43,856 nt of DNA from Alphaproteobacteria bacterium (GCA_030430365.1 JAUIFP010000020.1:1-43856), one strand, 5' to 3'; shown: positions 8,460-17,166, counted from the first letter of the stretch. Numbers and translations: made by a program. The notes: generated by a model from the letters alone, not told the origin.

Positions 8460-8855
8460 ATGAAGACCACGATTTTCGCATCTGCAGCGGCAAGCCTTCT
8501 GATCGCAGCCACTCCGGCCATGGCCGAGACGGGGCATGATTGGCTTTCTCTCGAAAGGGACAGCGTAAACGGTACCGCCTCGGTTCTGATCGGAATGGGC
8601 GATATCGATCTGACCGATCCGGCAGGCGAAGCACAACTGGATGAACGCCTGCGCATCGCATCGAAAGTTGCCTGCAGCCAGGTAATGAGCACGGATTATG
8701 TTCGCAGCTTTCCCGGCTATGGCAGCAGCTGCGACGAGGCGACTTACAAATCCGCGCGTTCCAGCGCGAGAGTGCTGATCGGCAGGGCGCAGCGCGGCGA
8801 GCAGGTCGCGGCCCTGCGGATCGATACCGGCAAGACGGACGGCCGGCACGAATAG
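8460..8855 (+). CDS. UrcA-family exported protein
   Basis: A 131-residue protein with a clear Sec signal (MKTTIFASAAASLLIAATPAMA, cleavage after AMA), so it is periplasmic. The mature part contains the UrcA family core: a short beta segment followed by DIDLTDPAGEAQLDERLRIA and then ASKVACS, and two further cysteine-containing turns (GSSCDEATYKSA). ATG 8460 has AAGGAGA at ideal spacing; an in-frame extension to 8274 lacks this. UrcA-family proteins are frequent in Sphingomonadales and Caulobacterales and have no established biochemical role. It is divergent from the winged-helix/TPR regulator. Confidence 0.85.
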   Translation: MKTTIFASAAASLLIAATPAMAETGHDWLSLERDSVNGTASVLIGMGDIDLTDPAGEAQLDERLRIASKVACSQVMSTDYVRSFPGYGSSCDEATYKSARSSARVLIGRAQRGEQVAALRIDTGKTDGRHE

Positions 8856-8862
8856 CAGCGAG

Positions 8863-8880
8863 CGGGCGGTGATCCGCCCG
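8863..8880. other. perfect hairpin between convergent urcA-family gene and ligB
   Basis: CGGGCGG (8863-8869) pairs with CCGCCCG (8874-8880) around a four-base loop, right after the UrcA stop and before the ligB stop. There is no T tract on either strand, so it is a possible processing or weak termination structure rather than a classical terminator. Confidence 0.45.
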
Positions 8881-8897
8881 TCAGCCCGGCCGTTCAA

Positions 8898-9752
8898 TCA
8901 GGCCGCAACCTTTTCGCGGTTTTCGAACAGCATGGTTGCGGCCGCCGTGTTGGAGATCGGCACGTGGTAATTCGCCTCCAGCTCCACCACCTTGCCCTGC
9001 ATCGCGCCGCGTGCGGCCAGCCAGTTCAGGATCTCCACGCCCTGGCTGCCTGCCAGCTCGACGATGTCGAGGGAATCGTATTTCAGCAGCGCTTCGGGAT
9101 TGGGCCCGATATTGTCCATACAGAAATGGTCGAATTCCTTGTTCAGGAAGCCCGCCCGCTTGCCTTCCAGCTGGTGCGACAAACCGCCCGTGCCCATCAC
9201 CACGATCTTTTCCGGCCCCTGCCATGAGGCAAGCGCGTGGCCGACCGTGCGGCCCAGTTCCAGGCAGCGCTTGGGGCTGGGCAGGGGGTGCTGCACTGTG
9301 TTGATCGCAATCGGCACCAGCTTGGTGGTGAATTCCGGCGCGTCGGGCCAGCACAGCTCGTACGGCACGGCGACTGCGTGATCGACCAGCATGGCCTGGC
9401 AGGTCACCGGATCGAATTCATTGGCCACCACCGTTTCGATGATGTGCCAGGATAGCTCCGGTATGCCGGGATAGGGCTTGTTGAAGGCGATGCCCCAGCC
9501 TTCATCCTCATGCCGGTATTCGCTGGCCGCGCCGATCGCGAAAGTCGGCATCTTGTCGAGGAAGAAGTTGAGCCCGTGATCGTTGTAGAACACCACCGCG
9601 ACATCGGGTTTCTCTCGCGCCAGCCAGTCGTGAATGGGCAGGAAGCCGTCGAAGAAGGGCTTCCAATAGGGATCCTGCTGCAGCCCCTTGGCTATCGCAC
9701 CCCCGATGCCGGGCACGTGGCTGGTAAAAATTCCGCCGACGACCTTGTTCAT
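8898..9752 (-). CDS. ligB: protocatechuate 4,5-dioxygenase beta subunit (LigB-type)
   Basis: A 284-residue class III extradiol dioxygenase catalytic subunit. It uses Fe(II) and O2 to cleave the ring of protocatechuate (or a close analogue) between C4 and C5 in the cytoplasm. The residues expected from Sphingobium SYK-6 LigB are present with a two-residue shift: iron ligands His12 (TSHVPG), His59 (YNDHGLNFF) and Glu240 (GVEILNW), and the catalytic base His193 (GGLSHQL). It overlaps the ligA-type gene by four bases (ATGA), so the two subunits are translationally coupled. Downstream pathway genes (ligC, ligI, ligJ, ligK, ligU) are not in the window. Gallate or another catechol acid remains possible as substrate. 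Confidence 0.9.
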   Translation of the reverse strand: MNKVVGGIFTSHVPGIGGAIAKGLQQDPYWKPFFDGFLPIHDWLAREKPDVAVVFYNDHGLNFFLDKMPTFAIGAASEYRHEDEGWGIAFNKPYPGIPELSWHIIETVVANEFDPVTCQAMLVDHAVAVPYELCWPDAPEFTTKLVPIAINTVQHPLPSPKRCLELGRTVGHALASWQGPEKIVVMGTGGLSHQLEGKRAGFLNKEFDHFCMDNIGPNPEALLKYDSLDIVELAGSQGVEILNWLAARGAMQGKVVELEANYHVPISNTAAATMLFENREKVAA

Positions 9753-10138
9753 GCCGCGCTCCTCCGTTGGGTTTCGCCCTGGGCCAGCAAAGCGGCCTTG
9801 AACTCGTCCAGGCTCACGCCGGTCTGCAGCGCGCCCAGATCCTGAACATTGAGGCCGAAAATCCCGGCCAGCTTGGCCAGGTAATAGACGTTGCCGCCTG
9901 CATCCAGCATGGCCAGAACGTCGCGCTCTCGCACGGCCTGCTTCTGCTGCTCGGAAAGTCCGAACTTGGCCATGTAGCCTTCCTCGTCGCGGGCGAAGGC
10001 CTCGCGGTTTTCCCCTTGGTTAAAAGAGAAGCACATGGCGTTGAGCGCATAGCCGCGCATGGCCAGTTCGCCGTCGAACGGTTCCGTGCCGTCAATTTGC
10101 CGCTTGGCCGCGGACATGGCTCCCGGGGAAGCGTTCAT
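9749..10138 (-). CDS. ligA: protocatechuate 4,5-dioxygenase alpha subunit (LigA-type)
   Basis: A small helical LigA-fold subunit that caps the active site of the LigB-type partner. The conserved LigA core is visible: a start-proximal ALNAMCFSFNQGENREAF segment, EEGYMAKFGLSEQQKQAV, RDVLAMLDAGGNVYYLAKL. The start is ambiguous. ATG 10138 (MNASPG) has GGAGAA about nine bases upstream and is used here; ATG 10153 and 10165 are in frame and would add 5 or 9 residues. Its stop overlaps the ligB start by four bases. It is divergent from the phytate-linked TonB receptor operon; the 230-bp intergenic region carries TGCAAC palindromes. Confidence 0.85.
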   Translation of the reverse strand: MNASPGAMSAAKRQIDGTEPFDGELAMRGYALNAMCFSFNQGENREAFARDEEGYMAKFGLSEQQKQAVRERDVLAMLDAGGNVYYLAKLAGIFGLNVQDLGALQTGVSLDEFKAALLAQGETQRRSAA

Positions 10139-10259
10139 CGTCTCATTCTCCATACTCGCAGGCATCCACCATGCGTTGAATAGGCCGCCTGCGCGCGCGT
10201 GTTGTTGAGCAAGATCAAAACGCCGCCAGCGCCGGCTCAGCCCCGGCGCCCTTCAGCGG

Positions 10260-10274
10260 TGTTGCAGTGCAACA
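10260..10274. promoter_or_regulatory. palindromic operator candidate in the ligA / TonB-receptor intergenic region
   Basis: GTTGCA-G-TGCAAC is a perfect dyad, about 125 bp upstream of the ligA-type start and about 100 bp upstream of the receptor start. Further TGCAAC or GTTGTTG elements lie close by (10199-10206 and 10298-10303). This could be a binding site for a regulator of either divergent unit; no regulator gene is adjacent. Confidence 0.35.
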
Positions 10275-10286
10275 ACACTTTTGGGG

Positions 10287-10303
10287 TGTCACGCAATTGC
10301 AAC
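10287..10303 (+). promoter_or_regulatory. PHO-box-like site upstream of the receptor-phytase-phoX operon
   Basis: TGTCAC (10287-10292) and TGCAAC (10298-10303) form a direct repeat with 11-bp spacing, the geometry of a PhoB binding site. The second half has one mismatch to the TGTAAC seen in the other sites of this window. It ends 65 bp before the receptor start, a plausible activator position. Phosphate control also fits the encoded phytase and phosphatase. Confidence 0.5.
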
Positions 10304-10368
10304 CCTCCCGTCGCTTACCCGTCACGAACCGGTCCTAACGCCCGCGCAACTTTGGACCGGAGACATTC

Positions 10369-13221
10369 ATGAAACCCACTCGTTTGCTCATCTCGACCTG
10401 CGCCGCCGCCCTTGGCGTTGCGGCCTCTACACCTGCCCTTGCCGGCGATATTGCAGGCCATGTCTATGACGCGACGGACACCGTCGCGCTGCAGTCTGCC
10501 CAGGTGCGCGTGGTGGAGCTTGACCGGGTCGTGACCACGGAGCGCGACGGCAGCTTCATTCTGGCTGACTTGCCGGCCGGCACCTACGCGATCGAAACGC
10601 GCTATATCGGCGCCGAAACGATCACGCAGACGGTGGAGATTCCCGCCACCGGCCTGGTGCGGCTGGATATCGCCATGGGCGGATCGGATGCGCAGATCCT
10701 GGTCATCGGCCAGGCTGCGACGCAGGCCAGTGCACTTTCGCGCAAGCGTGAAGCGGACGGCGTCAGCGATGTGCTGACGCGCGACGCGATCGGCCAGTTC
10801 CCCGACCAGAACGTGGCGGAATCGCTGCGCCGCCTGCCGGGCCTCAATGTGCTGAACGACCAGGGCGAAGGCCGCTTCGTTTCGGTGCGCGGCCTCGATC
10901 CCGAACTCAACGCCACGTCGCTGAACGGTGTGCGCGTGCCGGCGCCGGAATCGGATGTCCGTTCGGTCGCGCTGGACGTGATCTCTTCCGACATCATCGA
11001 ATCGATCGAAGTGAAAAAGTCGCTCACGCCGGATATGGATGCCGACACGATCGGCGCCTCGATCGAAATCGAAACGACCAGCGCTTTCGACCGCAAGAAA
11101 GACCTTTACACGGTCAAGCTCGAAGGCAGCTACAACGACTATGCCGAGCATGTCTCGCCCAAGGGCAGCTTCGATTTCGCCACCAAGCTGAGCGACAGCT
11201 TCGGCGTTTCGGGCGGCGTATCCTATTACAAGCGCAAATTCGAAACCGACAATATCGAAGCGGATGACTGGGAAGATTCCTATGCCGGCCCCTTCGCCAC
11301 CGAGATCCAGTATCGCGATTATGACGTTACGCGGGAACGCATCAGCGCGACGCTGGGCTTCGATATGCGCCTGGGCGACACGACGGAACTTTACCTGAAG
11401 GGCCTCTACAGCCAGTTCGACGACCAGGAATATCGCCGCCGCACGACCTTCGACCTCGGCGATTTCGACGAAGACGGTCCGTCCACTTTCGACGGCGTGA
11501 ACGCCACTTTCAGCGATATGGACCAGGAATTCACGGTCGAGCGTGACGTAAAGGATCGCTTCGAAAGCCAGAAGATCCGCTCCGTGGTGTTCGGCGGCGA
11601 AACCAATACCGGCAGCTTCTTCGCCGAATATGCGGCGAGCTGGGCGAAATCGTCCGAGCGGGAAGACGGTTCGATCGATCCCACGCAGTTCGAGCGGGAT
11701 TTCGAGGAAGACGGCCTGGTGCTGGGCGTCGACTATTCCGATCCGCGCGTGCCGCTCTATTCGGTGGTCAGCGATCCGGCCGATTCCTTCTACGACGCGT
11801 CCACCTATGAGTTGAACGACATCGAATATGTCGAATTGTCGGATTCGCAGGACGAGGAATTCGCGCTGAAGCTCGACCTCGGCAAGGAATTCTACATGGA
11901 TAGCGGCACCTTCACGGTGCAGGGCGGTGCCAAGGCCCGCTGGCGCGAAAAGACCTATGAGAAGACCGTCAGCTTCTGGGAAAACGACGCCTTCACGCTG
12001 GACCAGGTGCTGGGCGAGCAGACCTATCGCCTGACCGATATCGGCCCCGTCGCCACCTATAGCGGCGCCAGCGATTACTTCTTCGCCAATATGGGCGACT
12101 TCGAACTGGCCGAGGCGGACTCGCTGTTCGATTCCGCGGTGGAAGACTATTCGATCACTGAAGACGTGATGGCCGGATATTTGCTGGGCCGCTGGGACAG
12201 CTCCACACTGCGGGTCATCGGCGGCCTGCGCTATGAGCACACGTCAAACGATATCCTCGGCAATGACGTGCTGCTGGTGGAAGAGGATGGTACGCTGCCC
12301 GGCGGCGGCACAGCCACGGACGACACTGTGATCGTTACCCCGGTCATGGTGGAGAAGGATTACGATTACTGGCTGCCCAGCCTCAACATCCGCTGGGAAG
12401 CGGCGGACAATGTCGTCGCTCGCCTGGCCGGTTATCGCTCCATCGTGCGGCCCAAGCTCTCCAAGCTCGCCCCGCGCTTCGCCGTCGAGCAGAATGACGA
12501 CAATGAGCGCGAAGGCGAATTCGGCAACCCCAACCTGTTCCCCTATGTCGCCTGGAACTTCGACGCTTCGCTCGAATATTACCTCTCGGGCAATGGCGCG
12601 GTGAGCGCGGCCTTCTTCTACAAGGACATCAAGAATTTCATCGTCGATGTGAATGTGGACGAACCGGGCGTCTATCGCGGCATCGCCTATGACGAGGCGA
12701 CCATTCCGATCAATGGCGAGAGCGGCGAAGTCTATGGCATCGAGCTGAGCTATTCGCAGGTCTACGACTTCCTGCCCGCGCCCTTCGACGGGTTGCTCAC
12801 CCAGCTCAACTACACCTACACCGATGCTCAGGGCTCCGTGCCCGATGGCGATTTTGCCAGCCTCAATACGGTAGACACATATCGCGACGTCGTTCTGCCG
12901 GCGAGTTCCAAGCACACCGTCAACGCTGTGCTTGGCTACGAAAAGGGGCCGATCAATCTGCGCCTGTCGGGTACGTATCGCGACAAATATCTGGACGAGC
13001 TGGGCGGCGATGCAGATTCGGATCGCTATGTCGACGATCACTTCCAGCTGGACCTGACGGCGAAATATGCCGTCACCCAGAACGTTCAGCTCTATTATGA
13101 GTGGGTGAACATCAACAACGCGAAATACTTCGCCTACAACATGCTTGGTGGGCAGCGTAACCTGTACCAGTATGAAGAGTACAACTGGACGATGAAAGCC
13201 GGCGTACGGGTGAATTTCTGA
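10369..13221 (+). CDS. TonB-dependent receptor, probably for phytate or other organophosphate
   Basis: A 950-residue outer-membrane receptor. A Sec signal (cleavage after ALA, about residue 25) is followed by a carboxypeptidase-regulatory-like beta-sandwich (about 26-105, GHVYDATDTVALQSAQVRVV, then DGSFILADLPAGTY). Next come the plug (about 125-250, VSDVLTRDAIGQFPDQNVAESL, LNVLNDQGEGRFVSVRGL) and a long 22-strand barrel ending in a terminal Phe (MKAGVRVNF), the usual BAM signal. Transport would be energised by TonB-ExbBD, encoded elsewhere. Its stop overlaps the phytase start (TGATG), and the phytase overlaps the PhoX-like gene, so all three form one operon. That context suggests the substrate is phytate or its breakdown products; the sequence of the receptor alone does not define the ligand. 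Confidence 0.92.
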   Translation: MKPTRLLISTCAAALGVAASTPALAGDIAGHVYDATDTVALQSAQVRVVELDRVVTTERDGSFILADLPAGTYAIETRYIGAETITQTVEIPATGLVRLDIAMGGSDAQILVIGQAATQASALSRKREADGVSDVLTRDAIGQFPDQNVAESLRRLPGLNVLNDQGEGRFVSVRGLDPELNATSLNGVRVPAPESDVRSVALDVISSDIIESIEVKKSLTPDMDADTIGASIEIETTSAFDRKKDLYTVKLEGSYNDYAEHVSPKGSFDFATKLSDSFGVSGGVSYYKRKFETDNIEADDWEDSYAGPFATEIQYRDYDVTRERISATLGFDMRLGDTTELYLKGLYSQFDDQEYRRRTTFDLGDFDEDGPSTFDGVNATFSDMDQEFTVERDVKDRFESQKIRSVVFGGETNTGSFFAEYAASWAKSSEREDGSIDPTQFERDFEEDGLVLGVDYSDPRVPLYSVVSDPADSFYDASTYELNDIEYVELSDSQDEEFALKLDLGKEFYMDSGTFTVQGGAKARWREKTYEKTVSFWENDAFTLDQVLGEQTYRLTDIGPVATYSGASDYFFANMGDFELAEADSLFDSAVEDYSITEDVMAGYLLGRWDSSTLRVIGGLRYEHTSNDILGNDVLLVEEDGTLPGGGTATDDTVIVTPVMVEKDYDYWLPSLNIRWEAADNVVARLAGYRSIVRPKLSKLAPRFAVEQNDDNEREGEFGNPNLFPYVAWNFDASLEYYLSGNGAVSAAFFYKDIKNFIVDVNVDEPGVYRGIAYDEATIPINGESGEVYGIELSYSQVYDFLPAPFDGLLTQLNYTYTDAQGSVPDGDFASLNTVDTYRDVVLPASSKHTVNAVLGYEKGPINLRLSGTYRDKYLDELGGDADSDRYVDDHFQLDLTAKYAVTQNVQLYYEWVNINNAKYFAYNMLGGQRNLYQYEEYNWTMKAGVRVNF

Positions 13222-14261
13222 TGCGAAAAACAGTCATGACCTTGGCGCTGGCGACGGCGCTGACCGCCTGCGTAACCACGCCGCCGATCAATTCCTGGCC
13301 TGCCGTCACTGTCACCGCTTCGGGCGAGACAGTGCCGGTCGGCACGGCCAATGACGATGCGGCGGACGATCCGGCGATCTGGCGCAATGCGGAAAATCCC
13401 GCTGAAAGCCTGATCGTCGCCACCGACAAGAAGGCCGGGCTCTATGTATATGGGCTGGACGGCAAGGCGCGATCCTTCCTGGATGCGGGCCTGCTCAACA
13501 ATGTCGACCTGGCAGATATGGGAGACGCCGGCATTATCGTGGTCGCAAGCGACCGCAACGATCCTGCCAATGCCGCCTTGCAGGTTTTCCGGCTGAACAC
13601 GGCGGAAGCAAAGCTCGAACCGCTGGGCAGTGTGCCGGGCGGAACGGGTGAGGGTTACGGCCTGTGCCTGTCGAAGCGCGCGGACGGGCTGCATGCCTTC
13701 TCCGTGCTGAAAGACGGGACCGTGGAAGAATATCTGCTGACTCTCGGTGATACGCTGGCTTCCACCCATCTGCGTACGCGCAACATCGCGACCCAGACCG
13801 AAGGCTGCGTGGCCGATCCGCGTGACGGCACGCTCTATATCGGTGAAGAGAATGCCGGGATCTGGCGCTATGCGGCGGATTCCGTGGAGGGCGAACTGGT
13901 TGCCACGATCGACAACCTTCAGCTGGTTGCCGATGTGGAAGGTCTGGCGATCTATCCCGAAGGCGAAGATGGCGGCTATCTGGTCGCCTCCAGCCAGGGC
14001 GACAACGCCTATGCGCTCTACAGCTTGCCCGGTATGGAACCGGCTGGCCGCTTCCGGATTGCCGCTGGCATGTATGGCGCGACCGAGGAAACCGACGGGA
14101 TCGAGCTGGCGCAAGGCAGCTTTGGGCCCGATTATCCGGCCGGGCTGTTCGTGGCTCAGGACGGGATCAACGGCGATGCGGCCCAGAACTTCAAACTGGT
14201 TTCGTGGAGCAAGGTGGAAGAGGCAATGAAATCATGGCCACCGGAACAGGAACAGCCGTGA
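13221..14261 (+). CDS. beta-propeller phytase (3-phytase), lipoprotein
   Basis: A 346-residue protein of the beta-propeller phytase family, which hydrolyses phosphate from myo-inositol hexakisphosphate using Ca2+. The lipobox ALTAC places Cys17 at the mature N-terminus, suggesting an outer-membrane-anchored enzyme. Family marks visible are the N-terminal DDAADDPAIW motif, LLNNVDLADM on the first propeller blades, TQTEGCVADPRDGTLYIGEE, DVEGLAIYPEGEDGGYLVASSQGDN and the late EETDGIEL acidic motif. These acidic residues are the usual calcium and phosphate ligands. The ATG shares its A with the receptor stop, so translation is coupled. Together with the receptor upstream and the phosphatase downstream it forms a phytate utilisation unit. 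Confidence 0.92.
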   Translation: MRKTVMTLALATALTACVTTPPINSWPAVTVTASGETVPVGTANDDAADDPAIWRNAENPAESLIVATDKKAGLYVYGLDGKARSFLDAGLLNNVDLADMGDAGIIVVASDRNDPANAALQVFRLNTAEAKLEPLGSVPGGTGEGYGLCLSKRADGLHAFSVLKDGTVEEYLLTLGDTLASTHLRTRNIATQTEGCVADPRDGTLYIGEENAGIWRYAADSVEGELVATIDNLQLVADVEGLAIYPEGEDGGYLVASSQGDNAYALYSLPGMEPAGRFRIAAGMYGATEETDGIELAQGSFGPDYPAGLFVAQDGINGDAAQNFKLVSWSKVEEAMKSWPPEQEQP

Positions 14262-15583
14262 TAGCAAAAACTTTTGCTGCTGACCGACGGGCGTTTCTGC
14301 GCGCCACGGGCAGCGCCTTTGCGGCACTGGCGGCGTCGGGCTGCATGGCGCGCGGCGCGGCGCAGTACGGCGGCGCTTTGGCGACCGGATACGGCGCGCT
14401 GAGCCCGGACCCGGAAGGCCTGCTCGACCTACCTGAAGGCTTTTCCTACCGCGTCGTTTCGCGCATGGGCGATGCGATGGACGATGGCGGGTTTGTGCCC
14501 GACCGCGGCGACGGGATGGGCTGCTTTGCCTTGCCGGATGGCAAGCTGGCGTTGGTCCGCAATCATGAGCTGCAGCCTCAGCATGAGGCGAACGGGCCAA
14601 TTGCGCTGGGCTACGACAGCAAGGATGGCAGCTATCTTCCCGGCGGGACGACCACGATCGTGCTGGATGCGGCCACGCTGGCGGTGGAGAAGCAGTTCCG
14701 CTCCCTGGGCGGGACGATCCGCAACTGCGCCGGCGGTATCACGCCCTGGGGCAGCTGGATTTCCTGCGAAGAAGACGTGTCCGATCAGCGGGGCGGGTTC
14801 GGCCAGCGGCATGGCTATTGCTTCGAAGTGCCTGCCGCCGCCACCGGCCCGGTCGATCCGGTTCCGCTCAAGGCGATGGGGCGTTTCAATCACGAAGCGG
14901 CCTGCGTCGATCCGGCAAGCGGGATCGTCTATCTCACCGAAGACCGGGATGACGGCCTGCTTTATCGCTTCATTCCGGCAGTTCCAGGCAAGCTGGCCGA
15001 AGGCGGCAAGCTGCAGGCGCTGGCGATTGCCGGCGGAAGCGCGGACACGCGCAATTGGGGCGGTATCGCCATCGGCCCCGGGGATTGGCACGCCGTGCGC
15101 TGGATCGATCTGGACCAGCCGGATGGCGAGGATGACGATCTGCGCCTGCGCGGCGCGGGTGACGGCGCGGCTCTCTTCGCACGCGGCGAAGGCATCCATA
15201 TGGGCGAAGGGGAGCTCTATTTCTGCTGCACTTCTGGCGGCGCCGCGGGCTTCGGGCAGGTTTTCCGCCTGAAGCCGCAGTCGGGCGGGCCAGACATGCT
15301 GCAGCTCTTTTTTGAATCCAGCTCGCCCAGCCAGTTCAATTACGGGGACAATCTCACCGTTGCCCCCAACGGGCATCTGGTGGTCTGCGAAGACCAATAT
15401 ACGGACATCGTCGACAATTATCTGCGTGGTATCACGCCGGAGGGGCAGGCCTATCCGCTCGCCCGGCTGCGCACGCAGACGGAGCTGGCCGGGGCGTGTT
15501 TCTCACCCGATGGCAAGACGCTGTTCGTCAATGCCTACAGCCCCACCATGACGCTGGCGATTACCGGCCCCTGGACCGCTTAG
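14234..15583 (+). CDS. PhoX-like alkaline phosphatase (DUF839), Tat-exported
   Basis: A 449-residue protein of the PhoX/DUF839 family; PhoX enzymes are Ca2+/Fe3+-dependent alkaline phosphatases. The N-terminus has a twin-arginine signal (ADRRAFLRATG followed by FAALAASGC); the Cys raises the possibility of a lipidated Tat substrate. PhoX-type segments include GCFALPDGKLALVRNHEL, GTIRNCAGGITPWGSWISC-EED, FNHEAACVDPASGIVYLTED, NWGGIAIGPGD and DNLTVAPNGHLVVCEDQ. The start is ambiguous: ATG 14234 (GGAAGAGG ten bases upstream) or GTG 14258, which overlaps the phytase stop as GTGA and has AGGA eight bases upstream. Either way it overlaps the phytase gene. It would release phosphate from monoesters produced by the phytase. 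Confidence 0.88.
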   Translation: MATGTGTAVIAKTFAADRRAFLRATGSAFAALAASGCMARGAAQYGGALATGYGALSPDPEGLLDLPEGFSYRVVSRMGDAMDDGGFVPDRGDGMGCFALPDGKLALVRNHELQPQHEANGPIALGYDSKDGSYLPGGTTTIVLDAATLAVEKQFRSLGGTIRNCAGGITPWGSWISCEEDVSDQRGGFGQRHGYCFEVPAAATGPVDPVPLKAMGRFNHEAACVDPASGIVYLTEDRDDGLLYRFIPAVPGKLAEGGKLQALAIAGGSADTRNWGGIAIGPGDWHAVRWIDLDQPDGEDDDLRLRGAGDGAALFARGEGIHMGEGELYFCCTSGGAAGFGQVFRLKPQSGGPDMLQLFFESSSPSQFNYGDNLTVAPNGHLVVCEDQYTDIVDNYLRGITPEGQAYPLARLRTQTELAGACFSPDGKTLFVNAYSPTMTLAITGPWTA

Positions 15584-15593
15584 CCGGCTGGTT

Positions 15594-17144
15594 TCAGCTT
15601 TCCTGCTGCACCGGCGCGCGCTGCGGCAATTCGAAGCTGCTGCGCTCCAGCAGGCTGTCATTGGGGACGACTTCGATCGCGGGGCGCAGCGCCAGGCGTT
15701 CGGCCAGGGCCGCCAGGTCCAGCTCGACATGTTCGGCCCGCAGATCGGCATGGCTCTCGCCCAGATAGAGCATCAGCTTGTCGCCCATAATGCCCAGCGC
15801 GCTATTGCGCAGGGAACGGCGGGAACCGCCGCCCAGCCGGCGTGCCAGGCGGATCGCCAGGCCCCAGCTCAGGGCCTCTTCCAGATGCTCCTGGCTGGCC
15901 AGCTTGCTCAGCGGCTTGGGCAGCTCCAGCGTACCGCAATTGGCGGACAGCGTGGCGGCGATCATCGCCCGCCCTTCGTCAGAAATATCCATCCATCGCT
16001 TGTAGAGCGCCCAGTTGATGGCCTGTTTCAGCCGCAGGTTCGGCTCGATCTGCATCGAGGCGAGGGCCAGCATGGTTGCCGCCAGGCGGACCCTTTCGGA
16101 GCCGTTGCCGCTGCGCGGCAGGGCATCCACCGTCCAGCCTGCGATACGGGTGGCCAGCGTGGGCGGTCCGCCGCGCGGCCCGGCAAAGCTGGCCACGCCT
16201 GCCAGCAGGGGATCTTGCGATTTTGCTGCAGCATCGAGCCCGTCATGCACCCGGCCTTCGCGCAGGCCCCATGAGGAGAAGACCAGCTTCGATGGCTGCA
16301 GCTTGCCAATCAGGATCTGCAGCAGGGCGGCCGCATCGGGCAGCATCGCCGCACGCATCGAAGCGACGCGGGAAATGTTGAGCTTTTTCGGCTTGGTCAG
16401 CCGCACCCGCTTGGCGAGCCGCAAGGCCTCCTCTCCGCTGATTTCGTAGCCGTGCGGATCGGTCAGCGGATGATTGGCCTCATGCATCGCGAAGTTGGCC
16501 AGGGCCCGCCAGGTGCCGCCGACAAGATAGAGCGGCTCGTTCACCGGATGGGTCCATCCCTCGTTCTTCAGGGAGCGCAGAACCCGGCGCTTGAACTTTT
16601 GCGCGCCTTCCGCGCGCAGATTCGGCAGCATGAGAGCGCCCAGCGGCAGGCTCGCCCCGTGGGAGGTCTGCCCCTTTTCGATCTCCACCAGCTCCACGCT
16701 CGCGCCGCCCAGATCGCACACCACGCCGCGCGCACCGGGGAATGCCCCGATCACGCCCATTGCGCTTGTGCGGGCCTCTTCCTCACCGGAAAGCAGGACC
16801 GGCTTGAATCCGCATTGGCGCACCCGGTCGAGAAATTCGGGGCCGTTTTCGGCGACGCGCGCTGCGGCCGTGGCGATCACGTCCACTTCATTGACATGCA
16901 GATCGGTCAGGATGCTACGGAAGCGCTTAAGGCCGGCAATGGCGACTTCCATGGCTTCATCGGAAATCCTGCCGGTGCTCAGCAATTCGCCCCCCAGCCG
17001 GGCAACGACCTTCTCGTTTAGCAACACCGTGGGGGCCCGCTGGGCGCCGCCATAGACCACAAGCCGCACCGTGTTCGATCCAATGTCGATTACCGCGCGG
17101 TGCGGTACAGCGTTCGGAAATGCGCTGTCCTTGTCGCCGATCAT
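15594..17144 (-). CDS. ppx: exopolyphosphatase / pppGpp phosphohydrolase (Ppx/GppA family)
   Basis: A 516-residue cytosolic enzyme, close to the usual length of full-length Ppx. The ASKHA-fold N-terminal half has phosphate-1 motif AVIDIGSNTVRLVVYGG, GEEEARTSAMGVIGAF and the phosphate-2 loop GVVCDLGGASVELVEI. The C-terminal half is the HD-like helical domain. It hydrolyses terminal phosphate from polyphosphate (Ppx) or the pppGpp gamma phosphate (GppA); sequence alone does not separate these. ATG 17144 has AAAGGGG seven bases upstream. It follows ppk1 by 22 bp on the same strand, the classic ppk-ppx pair, which favours polyphosphate. Its stop is ten bases from the convergent PhoX-like stop. 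Confidence 0.92.
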   Translation of the reverse strand: MIGDKDSAFPNAVPHRAVIDIGSNTVRLVVYGGAQRAPTVLLNEKVVARLGGELLSTGRISDEAMEVAIAGLKRFRSILTDLHVNEVDVIATAAARVAENGPEFLDRVRQCGFKPVLLSGEEEARTSAMGVIGAFPGARGVVCDLGGASVELVEIEKGQTSHGASLPLGALMLPNLRAEGAQKFKRRVLRSLKNEGWTHPVNEPLYLVGGTWRALANFAMHEANHPLTDPHGYEISGEEALRLAKRVRLTKPKKLNISRVASMRAAMLPDAAALLQILIGKLQPSKLVFSSWGLREGRVHDGLDAAAKSQDPLLAGVASFAGPRGGPPTLATRIAGWTVDALPRSGNGSERVRLAATMLALASMQIEPNLRLKQAINWALYKRWMDISDEGRAMIAATLSANCGTLELPKPLSKLASQEHLEEALSWGLAIRLARRLGGGSRRSLRNSALGIMGDKLMLYLGESHADLRAEHVELDLAALAERLALRPAIEVVPNDSLLERSSFELPQRAPVQQES

Positions 17145-17166
17145 GCAGCTGCCCCTTTGTTCTTTG

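Noticed and set aside
10315..12240. A 641-codon open frame on the minus strand
   Set aside because: It mirrors the TonB-dependent receptor gene; composition is that of an antisense shadow and the receptor evidence is overwhelming.
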